From: Curvularia sp. ZM96
Lineage: Eukaryota > Ascomycota > Dothideomycetes > Pleosporales > Pleosporaceae
Direction: 5' to 3'
DNA length: 64,000 nt
Assembly (NCBI GenBank): GCA_022457065.1
Contig: JAJGBQ010000002.1
Span: 4,340,001-4,404,000, forward strand
In this document: piece by piece, positions 48,904-58,951 of the stretch
How the letters are laid out: each line of letters starts with the position of its first letter
Numbering within the stretch: position 1 is the stretch's first letter
Translations under genes and position numbers: made by a program
The notes under the pieces: generated by a model
Told to the model about the DNA's origin: nothing
What the model saw: only the letters and a program-made list of their open reading frames with translations
Databases searched by the model: none

Positions 48904-50208
48904 GGTCATTGGGCGCTCATTGACGAGCCAAGCCTAGAAGGCTTAGTCACCGGAATTTCCTTCTTCTTCTACTCTCCTCTTTCTACCTGTATATCTTCTT
49001 TGTTTGGGTTTTCCTTGATATTTGTTTCCTTCCTTTACTTTCCACGGATTCCTTATCAAACTGTTTACTTTAGCGAGTGGTTCTCGAATTGCCTCTGTAC
49101 TTAGCTCTTCTTTCTATGTATATTGTAGTAAATATAGTGTCTACTTCTTTTCTCTCTCAAATGAATCTTCTCTCTTTTCTCCGCTATTCCCTCACTAGCG
49201 CTGTGTGAAGTCTCTCTCACTCGCACCCACATACGACTTGAGGAAGTCCACTAGTAATGGTGATAGCAAGCGCGTGAATACCCCATTCTAATACGTCTGC
49301 TCTAAATGCTGTGGATATACAATTACTATCAGAAAATGTATCAAGTTGTATGAGACTAGGTGCAAGCGAAAACCACAGCTATCTGTAGGCCTTCTATGTT
49401 TCTCTGAGCTCCTCGAAATGGCCAGGAGACGTGAGGCGAATACATGGCACTCACTTCTTGATGTACCGAGTCATGAATACAGTGAAGAAAAATATACGCG
49501 AGATGGTGTTGAATAGCAGTAAAATGTGTGAAATCGTGACACTGTATTTGCCAAAGAGAAACTGAATTTGTTCTTAGTTGTTAAAGAGTATACGAACAGA
49601 AAAGCTACGAAAGTAGAGCAGTGGACATAAGCATATTAGAAACATTACAAAGATGCGAAGAAAACCGAAACTTGAGTGATTTTCTCCTCTAGTACTAAAG
49701 GCCTATCGCCATGAAACTACACATCAAGCAAAGGTGCAAGTGAGCACCAGCAAGTGTGCGACACTCGGCCGAAGGTTTACTCAGAGATGGAGCCAGATCA
49801 GCCCAAAGAAGAGTCGGCAGGAGTGTTAGGGCGAGGGCTGCGCTAAGAAGTAGCAGGAGCACGACGAGCTACTAGGATGGTACTATGACTGTCATACGTG
49901 ACACGGTGTTTTTCCCTGATGCCGTCAGAGTGGGGTGTGTGTTGTATATCGTGGTTCGATCTGGGTCGGGGTGTGCGGGTGCAATGTTGAGAACCATTGC
50001 TTTTGCCATCTGTTACGTCTCGTGGTCCAAGATGGCGATGTCAAGGGCAGAACCCCAATTCTCGTCGTGTTTGATCTTGAGGTGTTTGGTGCGTGTGTTG
50101 TTGAATGTCACCGACGCAGTATGGTGGTTTGGTCCATAAGATGATGATTCATTGTTCTCCTCGGGAAAGACCCCGTTCAGTATCTATGTACTTGAAGTCA
50201 CGTGCTAG
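48904..50208. other. Intergenic inside the island, no gene recognised
   Basis: 1.3 kb, CT- and AT-rich; the plus-strand frames at 49885-50144 lack coding features. Confidence 0.35.
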
Positions 50209-50514
50209 CTATGTGACATTGAATGCAAGGCCGTCGCGCCGCGCCTCGACGGCAGACCAAGCAGGAGAATGCGCTGGGTAGTCATGGCATTGGATCTTCC
50301 CTAGGAGACCGTGGATGCTGAAATCCGAGTCCACGTCTGGCTCGCTACTTGCGCTGCTAGACTCGGGAATTGGGTCTTTTAGCACGAAGTCAAGTGCAAC
50401 GGCCACAGGATTGTATAGGAGAGGGATCATCATTTTGCTAATCATCTCTTGCATGCAGACAATCGTATCCTCGTGCACGGCTTCCCGGATCGTCGCCAGA
50501 CAAGGAATTTGGCT
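50209..50514 (-). other. Unassigned protein-like frame downstream of copy M
   Basis: A minus-strand frame directly behind the copy M stop reads as protein-like sequence (REAVHEDTIVCMQEMISK, an acidic Ser-rich segment, then HGLLGKIQCHDYPAHSP). It has no clear ATG at its beginning and lies in a different frame from copy M. It could be the remnant of another gene or a frameshifted extension. Confidence 0.25.
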
Positions 50515-50515
50515 T

Positions 50516-51844
50516 TCAACTGACGTCCGGTGAGTTCACTCCCTGGAGAGGAGCGTTTCGAACCGTAATAAGGAACTGCTCAATCGTGGCCAATTCATCA
50601 TCCTTGCTACGTTTCTTTAATACTCGGGTTGGTCCAGTTGCGCTTTTAGCCGTGGCATGACCAATGACTGCCTTGAGCTGGAATGGGCAATCATCAGAGC
50701 AGAAGTCTTCGATCGTGCCAGCCATTGCGAAATTGTTCGAGAGGGACAGTTCTGTCTGCGGTACAACCATCTCCATCCCTAACACTGCCACCTCCATGAG
50801 CTAGCTTTTGCTGTTGTTGACCATGGCTGTGAGGTCAAAATTCAGTTCCTGACCCGTCGCACCATGTATGATTAGGCGCTTCAAGCTTAGTACTATTAGC
50901 ACCCATATATCGGTAATGTCGAGGCGCCATGCGAAATAGCGAAGCGTAGGGAAGAATGAAAGGTTGCAGACGACTTTAGCAGATATTATAAGCTTTATAA
51001 GGTTCAATGGCATGGACTTGATGCCAGACCCGACGATCAGCCATTCAACGGACTTGAGATTCTCCGCTAGAGTGATAGCGAGGGCGAGTGAAGCAAGGCC
51101 GATGTAGGTGGACGCATAAATACTAGTGCGGCACACCATATATGCCTGCTCAATCGCATCTTGCATACCTGGGGAGGTGTTTGATGGCAGATAATCCGGT
51201 AGACACTATTCGAGTATGGTGTCTACAAGGCCACTGCCCTTCTGACCTCTGGGCAAAGGAGACCGATCTTCGGGGTTATCTCCATCGATTCGTAGGCTCG
51301 AGGAACGTTTTTGGCTCCTGAATGACTCTGTCGTCTAATATTCTAGCTCTAAGGCTTGCCCGATATCGATTGCACCCGTGGTCATGTTGATCCAGCGTGT
51401 GGGACCAACCGCCTTGATGCGTGGGTCGACGGGCCAAGTCACATTGGCATTGGTAGATTGGAAGAATAGTTGTTGTTGGGCTGGCAGTGAGTTCTGCGGG
51501 TACCATACAAAGTATAGGCACTTCCACCCGATAGCAAGCATCAAGAAAACATCCCGAGTGGGATGTGCGTTGGAAAGGCGAGTGACTGCTTCGGCCATGA
51601 CGTCTTTCCAGCCGAAAGGTTTGTCATGGTTAGCGGCTTTACACTCTATCCATAGATAGTCTCTTGCAGCATCCCTTGACAAAACGCCAAGGGGTCCGGG
51701 GGTGAACTTGATGGCAATCACGTCCGGCCTCACTTTGGGAGGATTTCCGGGAGCGTGGCCTCTGTAGGCCTCTCTGATCACATCCCACCGCGGACCGCTG
51801 GGTCTTGATGCATTTTCGGGAAAGTATAATCGGCAAATTGCTTT
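50516..51844 (-). pseudogene. PD-(D/E)XK-like family, copy M (5'-truncated, minus strand)
   Basis: Homology to copies L and R begins abruptly at about 51844 with AICRLYFPEN, so the first exon and ~30 residues are missing. From there one frame runs to 50516 interrupted only by three TAG codons (about 51335, 51218 and 50801). The first stands where copy L has Trp. The nuclease-like signature is intact: RPDVIAIKF...YLWIECKAA, then GWKDVM and DVFLMLAIGWKCLYFVWYP. After WPVDPRIKAVGPTRW the frame continues ~270 codons with hydrophobic helices (YIGLASLALAITLAE; LPTLRYFAW-type). It ends EQFLITVRNAPLQGVNSPDVS, matching the copy L terminus. Stops by TAG alone fit RIP of CAG or TGG codons. Confidence 0.68.
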
Positions 51845-52601
51845 CGGGGTTGCTTCATGGCTGTCGATTCTGGCGGGGATTTGCGTTTTGGTCTTTGCGC
51901 AACAGGATCAGGTGTCATGGTATTGCCACGAGAGGAAGATTCTTTCCTTTCCATTCTGAATCCTTCGAGCTCCATCGCATTGGCGCGATTGATTTCGCCC
52001 GTGGCTATATTTGCCCAAACTGTGGGATGAGGGACCTTGACGTTGCCTCTTGATGAACGGATGTATAGCTGTGGCTGGACCCCTCTTAGGTTCATTGGGT
52101 CCCATACGAAGTACATGCATTTGTACCCAACACCGAGAATCAAGAAAATAGCTCGATTGGGATGTGCCTCAGATAGGCGGGAGGCAGCCTCATCTATGAC
52201 TTTCCTCCTCCGTTGGCGCCTTACATTCGACCCAGATATAATCCCTTGAAACGGAGCGGGGTATGCCGTCAGGTGGTGTGTAACTTGGCATGAACTTGAC
52301 TGTGACCACGTCTGGCTTAGTCGCCTGAGGATCTCCAGGTGTAGGCCTCTGTACGCCTCTCTGATGACATGCCGCCAAGGACCGTTCGGTGTTAGCGTGT
52401 TCTCGGGAAAGTACAGTCGGCATATTGCCTCCCACGCATGCCAAACGATGTCTTCGAGCGAGTACGTGGGCCCTCTTTCATATAGCAACGCGATTCTGAA
52501 ACACGCCATAGTTCTGTGATCCCAGAAGTGCAGCTGGGCTTGCCTTGATATTGATGAGATTAGTTACAAAGATGAACGGGTAGATCTTCTTACTGTGCCA
52601 T
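51845..52601 (-). pseudogene. PD-(D/E)XK-like family, copy R (right, minus strand)
   Basis: ATGGCACA at 52601..52594, intron 52593..52544 (50 nt, GTAAGA...CAAG), and exon 2 from 52543 give MAQQAQLHFWDHRTMACFR. The domain reads GPTYSLEDIVWHAWEAICRL, then shifts frame by a 1-nt deletion near the YRG position. In the second frame come KPDVVTVKF and YIWVECKAP, and a deletion of about 16 nt returns it to the first frame at EAASRLSEAHPNRAIFLILG. Its tail (MERKESSSRGN...KRKSPPESTAMKQPRK) differs from the tails of L and M. It is cut off where copy M starts. Two frameshifts make it a pseudogene, unless sequencing errors are involved. Confidence 0.68.
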
Positions 52602-52704
52602 TTGTACTGGAGTCGAGTAGAAGTCGACACAAGAAACTTTATATTGCGTTGGCGAGGGTATATGAGATTTGTGTTTGTTTTGGTTGAAAAGAATGAAGTA
52701 TATA

Positions 52705-52940
52705 ATCTGGCAGGCTGGTTGATATATACGCCAAAACCAGGGCAAGTAGTGGTTGATAACTATCTTATAGTTGCCTAATAAAGTATACTATACAAACGGA
52801 TAGGTGTCACGTGGTCGGTGTGGCAGCGGGACTACTAATGAGCGACGATTGGTCGGTGCGAGATCTACTGCCGCCTAGGTCTGTTTGTATTTGCCTATCC
52901 CTAAAAGTGCGTTTAGTCAGAGGGGGGAAGTGGCTGCATC
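52705..52940 (-). repeat. Right arm of inverted duplication (upstream region of copy R)
   Basis: Reverse-complement partner of 47826-48075. Between this arm and the copy R ATG lie ~100 bp that copy L has lost. Confidence 0.85.
52764..52810 (-). promoter_or_regulatory. 47-bp perfectly conserved inverted block, right
   Basis: Exact reverse complement of 47956..48002, located about 160-210 bp upstream of the copy R ATG. Confidence 0.55.
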
Positions 52941-53436
52941 GTTTGCTTCTCATTTCACTACTCGCTTCGAAGTTGTGACCAATGTCTTGGATTCTTCCAG
53001 TATGTACCAAAATCGTGATTATCGCAGTCTCCGCACAGCGTAGCACGAACAAAACGGGAAAAACAAAAAGTATCAATTAGATGAGTGAAGTCGACAGTGA
53101 TACAGCATATTGTTCAAGAGTAGACAAATACAATCTCATCAATACAACATGTCCAATCATACCAGAACTAATAGGCAGGATAATCGTACAGCATATCGCG
53201 CGTGGCGCCGACGTCGGCGTGACGCAGGAACAGAGACTTGGCGGGGTTCTTCTGTCTGTGGCGGGGCAGCGGAATAACAGCGGTTTTCGAGAACAGGCAG
53301 TGCAGCACAAATGCCGCCGATGTACTTGCTCGGTCAAATTCAGTACGTAAGAAGTAGAAAACAATACCATACCATGCACCAGTCTAGATGCCCCGTGCAT
53401 GTGTTCTGGAATGTGACGGGACGGGGGTTCCGTGGT
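52941..53436. other. Intergenic, no gene recognised
   Basis: Boundary between the island and the THR4 promoter; weak similarity to the left flank continues to about 53030. The short frames at 53081-53481 are not supported. Confidence 0.35.
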
Positions 53437-53443
53437 TGAGTCA
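53437..53443 (-). promoter_or_regulatory. GCN4/CPC1-type site, distal, upstream of THR4
   Basis: TGAGTCA (reverse complement TGACTCA) within TTGAGTCAA, about 125 bp before the THR4 ATG. Confidence 0.65.
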
Positions 53444-53506
53444 AGCAGCGATTCCGGAGCTACAACAACATTTTTCCCCACGGGGACCAGCCCTTCACAT
53501 CATTCC

Positions 53507-53513
53507 TGAGTCA
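53507..53513 (-). promoter_or_regulatory. GCN4/CPC1-type site, proximal, upstream of THR4
   Basis: A second perfect TGAGTCA about 55 bp before the THR4 ATG. Two sites this close strongly suggest general amino-acid control. Confidence 0.65.
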
Positions 53514-53567
53514 ACATCCTAATTCCTATATCGTTTTTGTGCTTGGTTACTATACATACCAAATACA

Positions 53568-55311
53568 ATGTCCTCACATACAGCGTCACAACGGTATCTC
53601 AGCACCCGGGGTGGGTCCTACGACGTGAGAATCTCCCGCGCCAGACATGGGCGCAAGTGCATGCTAACAAAGTGCAGTTCTCCTTTGAGGAGGTCGTCCT
53701 CAAGGGTCTCGCCTCGGATGGCGGCCTGTTCATTCCCGAAGAAATCCCTACGCTGCCCGACGACTGGGCGTCCAAGTGGAAAGACCTTTCCTTCGCAGAA
53801 CTCGCCTTCGAAATCTTCTCCCTATACATTTCCCCGTCCGAGATTCCCTCCGCAGATCTCAAAGACATTATCCACCGCAGTTATTCTACCTTCCGCGCAA
53901 AGGACGTAGTCCCCAGTGTTACACTCGACAAGGAGAAGAACATCCACTTGCTGGAGTTGTTCCACGGCCCTACATTTGCCTTCAAGGATGTTGCGCTGCA
54001 GTTTCTGGGCAACCTGTTTGAATACTTCCTTGTGCGCAAGAACCAGGGCAAGACAGGCCGCGACAGGGAACACTTGACCGTCATTGGCGCGACAAGTGGT
54101 GACACTGGTTCGGCAGCCATCTACGGTCTGCGTGGAAAGAAGGACGTGTCCGTCTTCATCATGTTCCCGCATGGCAAGGTCAGCCCGATCCAGGAAGCAC
54201 AGATGACTACAGTCATGGATGCCAATGTGCACAACTTGGCTGTAGATGGCACCTTCGACGACTGCCAGGTATGTACAAAAGGAACGTAGCCTGGGGCGCA
54301 ACTAACGAGTACCAGGACTTTGTCAAGGCCCTCTTCGCCGACCCAGAGATCAACAAGACGCACCGCCTCGCTGCCGTAAACTCCATTAACTGGGCACGCA
54401 TCCTTGCGCAGATCACCTACTACTTCTACTCTTACTTTGACCTCATCAAGAGCCCATCCTTCCTCCCAGCCTCGACCGTCCGCTTCGTCGTGCCCACAGG
54501 AAACTTTGGTGACATTCTTGCTGGCTACTTCGCGAAGCGCATGGGCCTGCCTGCCGAAAAGCTTGTCATCGCAACCAACGAGAACGATATCCTGCATCGC
54601 TTCTGGGAAACTGGCAAGTATGAGAAGCACCCCGTGCACGGAAAGGAGGCCGAGGGCGGTATCCCAGAAGATGGCGCCAAGGCGCACGAGGGTGGTGTCA
54701 AGGAGACGCTGAGCCCAGCCATGGACATTTTGGTCTCGTCGAACTTTGAGCGTCTGTTGTGGTTCCTCTCGTACGATGTCTACAGCACAAACTCAGACGC
54801 CGTCTCGCAACGGCGGAGCCAAGCAGGCGACCATGTGCGCAACTGGCTCAACGAGCTCAAGTCCGCAGGCGGCTTTTCTGTCGATAAGCAGATTCTGGAG
54901 GCTGCCAAGGCCGATTTCTCGTCGTACCGCGTCAGCGATGAAGAGACGATTGAGACGATCAAGTACGTCTTCAATGCAGACTCATCCAAGAACTACGTCT
55001 TGGACCCGCACTCGGCCATCGGTATCGCAGCAACCCTTCGCTCCGTACAAGTGGCCAAGCCCCCATCTACACATCACATTGCGCTTGCAACTGCACACCC
55101 GGCCAAGTTTGCCAACGCGGTTGAGCTTGCGTTGCCAGATCAGAAGGAGTACTTCCACCAGAAGGTCTTGCCAGCGGAGTTCAAGGGCCTCGAGGACAAG
55201 CCAAGGAGAGTCAGCCATGTCAAGAAGGCAGAGGGCTGGCAAGGCGTGCGCAAAGTCGTTGTTGCTGAGGTAGAGGCGGAACGACAGGCTGCAGAGAAGG
55301 GTGCACAGTAG
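53568..55311 (+). CDS. THR4: Threonine synthase
   Basis: Three exons, 53568..53624, 53678..54268 and 54316..55311, give 547 aa. The first intron (GTGAGA...TGCAG) joins MSSHTASQRYLSTRGGSYD to FSFEEVVLKGLASDGGLFIP, the classic N-terminus of the fungal/bacterial type II enzyme. HGPTFAFKDVALQFLGN carries the PLP-binding Lys, and GATSGDTGSAA and PTGNFGDILAGY are the phosphate/PLP contact loops. The enzyme converts O-phosphohomoserine to threonine. Two GCRE sites lie upstream. It is convergent with the dehydrogenase gene 300 bp away. Confidence 0.95.
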
Positions 55312-55611
55312 GGCCAAATGTTGAAAAATTTGTGCGGGTGGAATTGATTTTTGAAATAGACTAAAGACTGAATCTTGCTCTACGAATCGCAAGATATTCA
55401 TGAAAATCTAACAAGAGTTAATCTTTTGATGTATATGCACTGGATATCTTAACATATCTATTCGTCTGTTCTTTATCTGCTTGAATGCCCCACAGCACAT
55501 CATGGAGTCTTTCATACTTGACACTTCACGCACCTCTACACGACACCAGTCTCTAAGGGCACACAATCCACAACACCCATCTCTGTCCTGGGGCCGATCA
55601 AGCCTAAGTCA

Positions 55612-56662
55612 CTACCCCGTACTTTCCCTACCCCCATCTCTCTTACTAACTGCCTCATTCTCAAACCCCAATCCTGCCCGCTGTCTCACAACCCCAAACA
55701 CAGCACTACTATCGCACCTCCTCCCCCTCTCTTCCCCATACACCTTCGCCTCATCCGCAGCCTTAAGATACATTTCCCCAATCTGTAGCTGCATCTCATT
55801 CTCCCTCGCCAGACCCACCGCATGTCCTACATCCTTGATCCCTAGTTCCAGCCCCGATGGCGGTGCTTCTCCCTCTGGAGGGAAATAAGTGCCCTGCGTT
55901 AACCTACGCGACACACCAAGGCAATAAGCGCCTAAGTTTTCTTCGACCAGGTCTTCAAGAATATGGGATGGGAGCCCGGTTTTCTCAGCCAGCGTGTGGG
56001 CTTCTGAGAGGAGCGTCATGAGACCTGCGGTGAGAAAGTTGCTAGTTGTTTTGAGGAGGAGGGCTTGTGAGGGAGTGTTGCCGACCTGCAGGACGCGCCG
56101 GGCAATGACGCCGGTGAGGAAGGGGGAGATTGTGGTAATAGCGGTGGGGTCGCCTGCGAGGGCGATGAGGAGTTGGCCGGCTTCAGCGACGGGCGTGGCA
56201 CCGAAGACGGGGGCCGCGAGGTAGGTGGCCTTTTGGCCAGCGAAGGATGTGCAGATGGAGTCTGTGGTGGAGGGGTGGACGGTGGTTGTATCAACAAAGA
56301 TTTTCTGGGAAATAGAGCCGCTAGATTGGATCAAGGTAGTAACATTGGTTAAGGCTGTGTCGTCGCTGACCTGCGGATGGTTAGTTTGCTTGGTCCTGCT
56401 CCTCTGTTTGTCCGATAGATATAGGGCAAATCACCGAAATAAATATCACGTCACAGGCTTGAACTAAATCTGCAATTGAGGCACATGCTGTAGCACCGAG
56501 CTCTTCCAACGACTTGCCCCGTGCAAGCGTCCTGTTCCAGTATTTCAGCGGTGGGAAGCGGTCTTGCTGCTGTTGTATGTATTTTTGGATGTTCGTTGCC
56601 ATGGCCAGGCCCATGGATCCTAGGCCTATCCATCCCAGCTGTAGGTTCTCCGACAAGTTCAT
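55612..56662 (-). CDS. Beta-hydroxyacid dehydrogenase (6PGDH/3-hydroxyisobutyrate dehydrogenase family)
   Basis: Two exons, 56662..56435 and 56370..55612, with a 64-nt intron, give 328 aa. The N-terminal Rossmann motif GWIGLGSMGLAMATNI begins at residue 10. The splice restores FISVSDDTALTNV, and VDTTTVHPSTTDSI follows (substrate-binding DTST-like). The catalytic Lys is expected in ALLLKTTSNFLTAGLMTLL, and GLELGIKDVGHAVGLARE is the conserved Lys-Asp helix. The family oxidises beta-hydroxyacids with NAD(P); the precise substrate cannot be read. Tandem with LEO1 on the same strand. Confidence 0.88.
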
Positions 56663-57052
56663 CTTGAAAGAAGGAATGGGATAAGTTGAGATTCGGACTT
56701 GAAGTGCTTAGTAATAAAGTCTTTAAAGACTGTGTAGTCAGTAGAGTAGGTTGACTCTTATATCGTCTCCACGAACGTTGCATTGCGCTAGTGTGCATCA
56801 GGCAAGTGACCGGATATCCAAGGAGCCAGTCAGCAGCATTCTCGAACAACATCATGGCTGCAGCTGGGAAGATGTCAATTTCTTGCGAAAAATATACTGT
56901 GATAATAAAAATACTCATACACCAAGTCAGAAATCAAACTCCGGGCTATGCTGATATCCACTAATTTTGAAAGTCGCATTCTGATGAGCTGAGCAAAACG
57001 ATGATATTGTGCCCTGCTCTGTTGCGTGCTGTAACTGCCTCGAGGGACGAAT
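56663..57052. other. Intergenic between LEO1 and the dehydrogenase
   Basis: 390 bp; it holds the dehydrogenase promoter and LEO1 3' flank. Nothing else seen. Confidence 0.4.
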
Positions 57053-58508
57053 CTACTCTTCATCCTCGTCGTCGTCGACCACGCGTCTCCGCTTTGTCCG
57101 GCTAACAACCACCTCGTCGTCATCGTCATCGTCGGCTGCAACCGCCCCGCCTCTTGCTCTCTTCGGACTTGGCGCGATGCCCTCATCTGGATCGTCGTCG
57201 TCTTCGACGATTTCCGGCTCCTCGTCACTAGCGGCAATGAAATCGTCTTCTTCGTCGTAGTCGTCTTCACGATTCCTCCTGGGGCCACCGTAGTCCTCGT
57301 CGTCACTCCAATCGCGCCGTATGCCAGTCTTCCTCTGTTGCTGTTTCCGGGGAGCGCGGTCTTCCAGTCCGTCAATGTCGAGCCCGCCTCCTGCTGCACG
57401 GCCACCGCTGCGGCCCATGGTGCGGTTTGCACGCTCGGCCTGGCGGGCCTCGTGCTTCTCACGGGCGCGCAACTGTCGCTGCTTCTCTTTGAATGTAGCC
57501 TCCTCGCGCTGCCTGCGCAGCTCGGGATCTTCATCCACGTTGATAAAGGAGATGGCTTGGTCGGCGTCGTCTCGGCCCTTGGATGCAACCTTTGCAAGAT
57601 CGTTTTGCAGCTTCTCCAGTGCGGCGTCTTTTGTGTTTGCAGCGGGCACTACGTTCAGAGATGTTGTGAGCTTGTTGGTAACACGCATGACGTTGGCCTC
57701 CTCGTAGGGCGCGACGAGATATGTGTAACTCTCCTTCTTCGCGCTCGTCTTGGCGCCAGACTTGTCTTCTTTGATAGATGTAGGAGTGGGAATCTTTGGG
57801 TTTACTTGCGGCGGCGCTAGCGTGTTTGCGTCAATGTCGAACTGCACGGTAGGGTCGCTGGCGAGCTGGAGGGTAAGAGAACCGTCAGACCATCTCAGAA
57901 TGCGAGCATTCGACTGCAGCGTGGCATTGTCGGAGGGTGAGCGCCGCCATCGAATGGTGGTCATGGCAGTGTGGTAGGCGGAAAAGTGCTCGGACGCGGC
58001 AAGCTTGGAGTGGTGGTCGGTCGTGGGTGGCTGGAATGTCTTGTGGTCAAAGGCTTTGTCCTCAAAGGAAAGGAAGCGCGGGACTTTGAGGAGGTAGAGT
58101 TCGTTGTCGGTGGGCTCGGGGACTGCGTGTCGCGCCAGGTCTGCGTCCATGTATGCAAACGTTTGTTGCTCAACTTCTTCCACAGTCTCGTGCTGCCTGG
58201 CGCGGTCTGTCCGTCCTTCATCGTCGCCAGAGTCGAGTTCCTCGTCATCCAGCTTGCGCTGCTCACTGTGACACGTCAATTGAATGCGGCGTGATGTTTT
58301 CGGATGCGACATACGCTTCGGCATCCTGTGCATCTCCATGGTCGTCGTCATCGGCGCCGCCGTCGCCAAACAGATCGTCGTCGTCTTCGTCAAGCCCATG
58401 ATCCTCGACGGTATTCAGCGGCGTACCTCCCTCGGCATTCTCAGCGGGAGTGGCATGGCCATTGGCCTCGTCGTCGGACAGGGTTGGGTCGTGGCCCGCG
58501 TCAGACAT
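57053..58508 (-). CDS. LEO1: RNA polymerase II-associated protein LEO1 (Paf1 complex)
   Basis: Two exons, 58508..58315 and 58265..57053, with a 49-nt intron (GTATGT...TCACAG), give 468 aa. The join reads QDAEAEQRKLDDEELDSGDD, the expected Leo1 start. The N-terminal ~75 residues are acidic. The Leo1 domain follows (LYLLKVPRFLSFEDKAFDHK, TTIRWRR, ARILRWSDGSLTLQLASD, YTYLVAPY). The C-terminus is a basic coiled segment, then acidic clusters with KRAR/KRRR stretches. LEO1 works in the Paf1 transcription-elongation complex. It is divergent from MOB2 (443 bp). Confidence 0.93.
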
Positions 58509-58951
58509 GGTCGCGCCGGGTGCAGCTGGCTGCGCTCCTTGCTAGGCGCCGAAATACAGTCCGTCGAGGTGAGGCGGAGAAAGGCGATAGCAGAGAGGCA
58601 GACTCGCAAACGGTACGCGTGATGGTGGTAAAGTCCAAAGAAACGCGACGGGGAGAGCCCAGAAGTTAGCATCAAAGTTCCCCAGCAGCGCAGCAGCGCA
58701 GCAGGCAGGCCAGGTACGTGACGCTAGGCCCAGTGCGGCGATAGCGCCCCGCCCCTTCTCGATGCTGGCACTGGCCCTTAGGGAGCGGCGAGTGGGTCCA
58801 AAAAGACAGCCCGCTCGAGACGTATCACCACCACCCTCCCCCTTCAGTTCTCTTGCAGCCTCTCCAAGCCGGCCCTCTCTAGGTGCATCAATAGTCTCTG
58901 CCTCGCCGCCCACCGCCCCCTGCAAGCCCAAACCCAGAACCCCCGCAAATC

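Noticed and set aside
47956..52810. Terminal inverted repeats of a DNA transposon
   Set aside because: Homology continues outside the 47-bp block on both sides and inward into the genes, so the arms are duplicated upstream regions rather than element ends. No transposase domain and no target-site duplication were seen.
45368..52940. Spore-killer (Spok-like) toxin-antidote system
   Set aside because: A nuclease-like core and a kinase-like pseudogene occur nearby, but on separate genes and without the Spok domain order; sequence evidence is insufficient.
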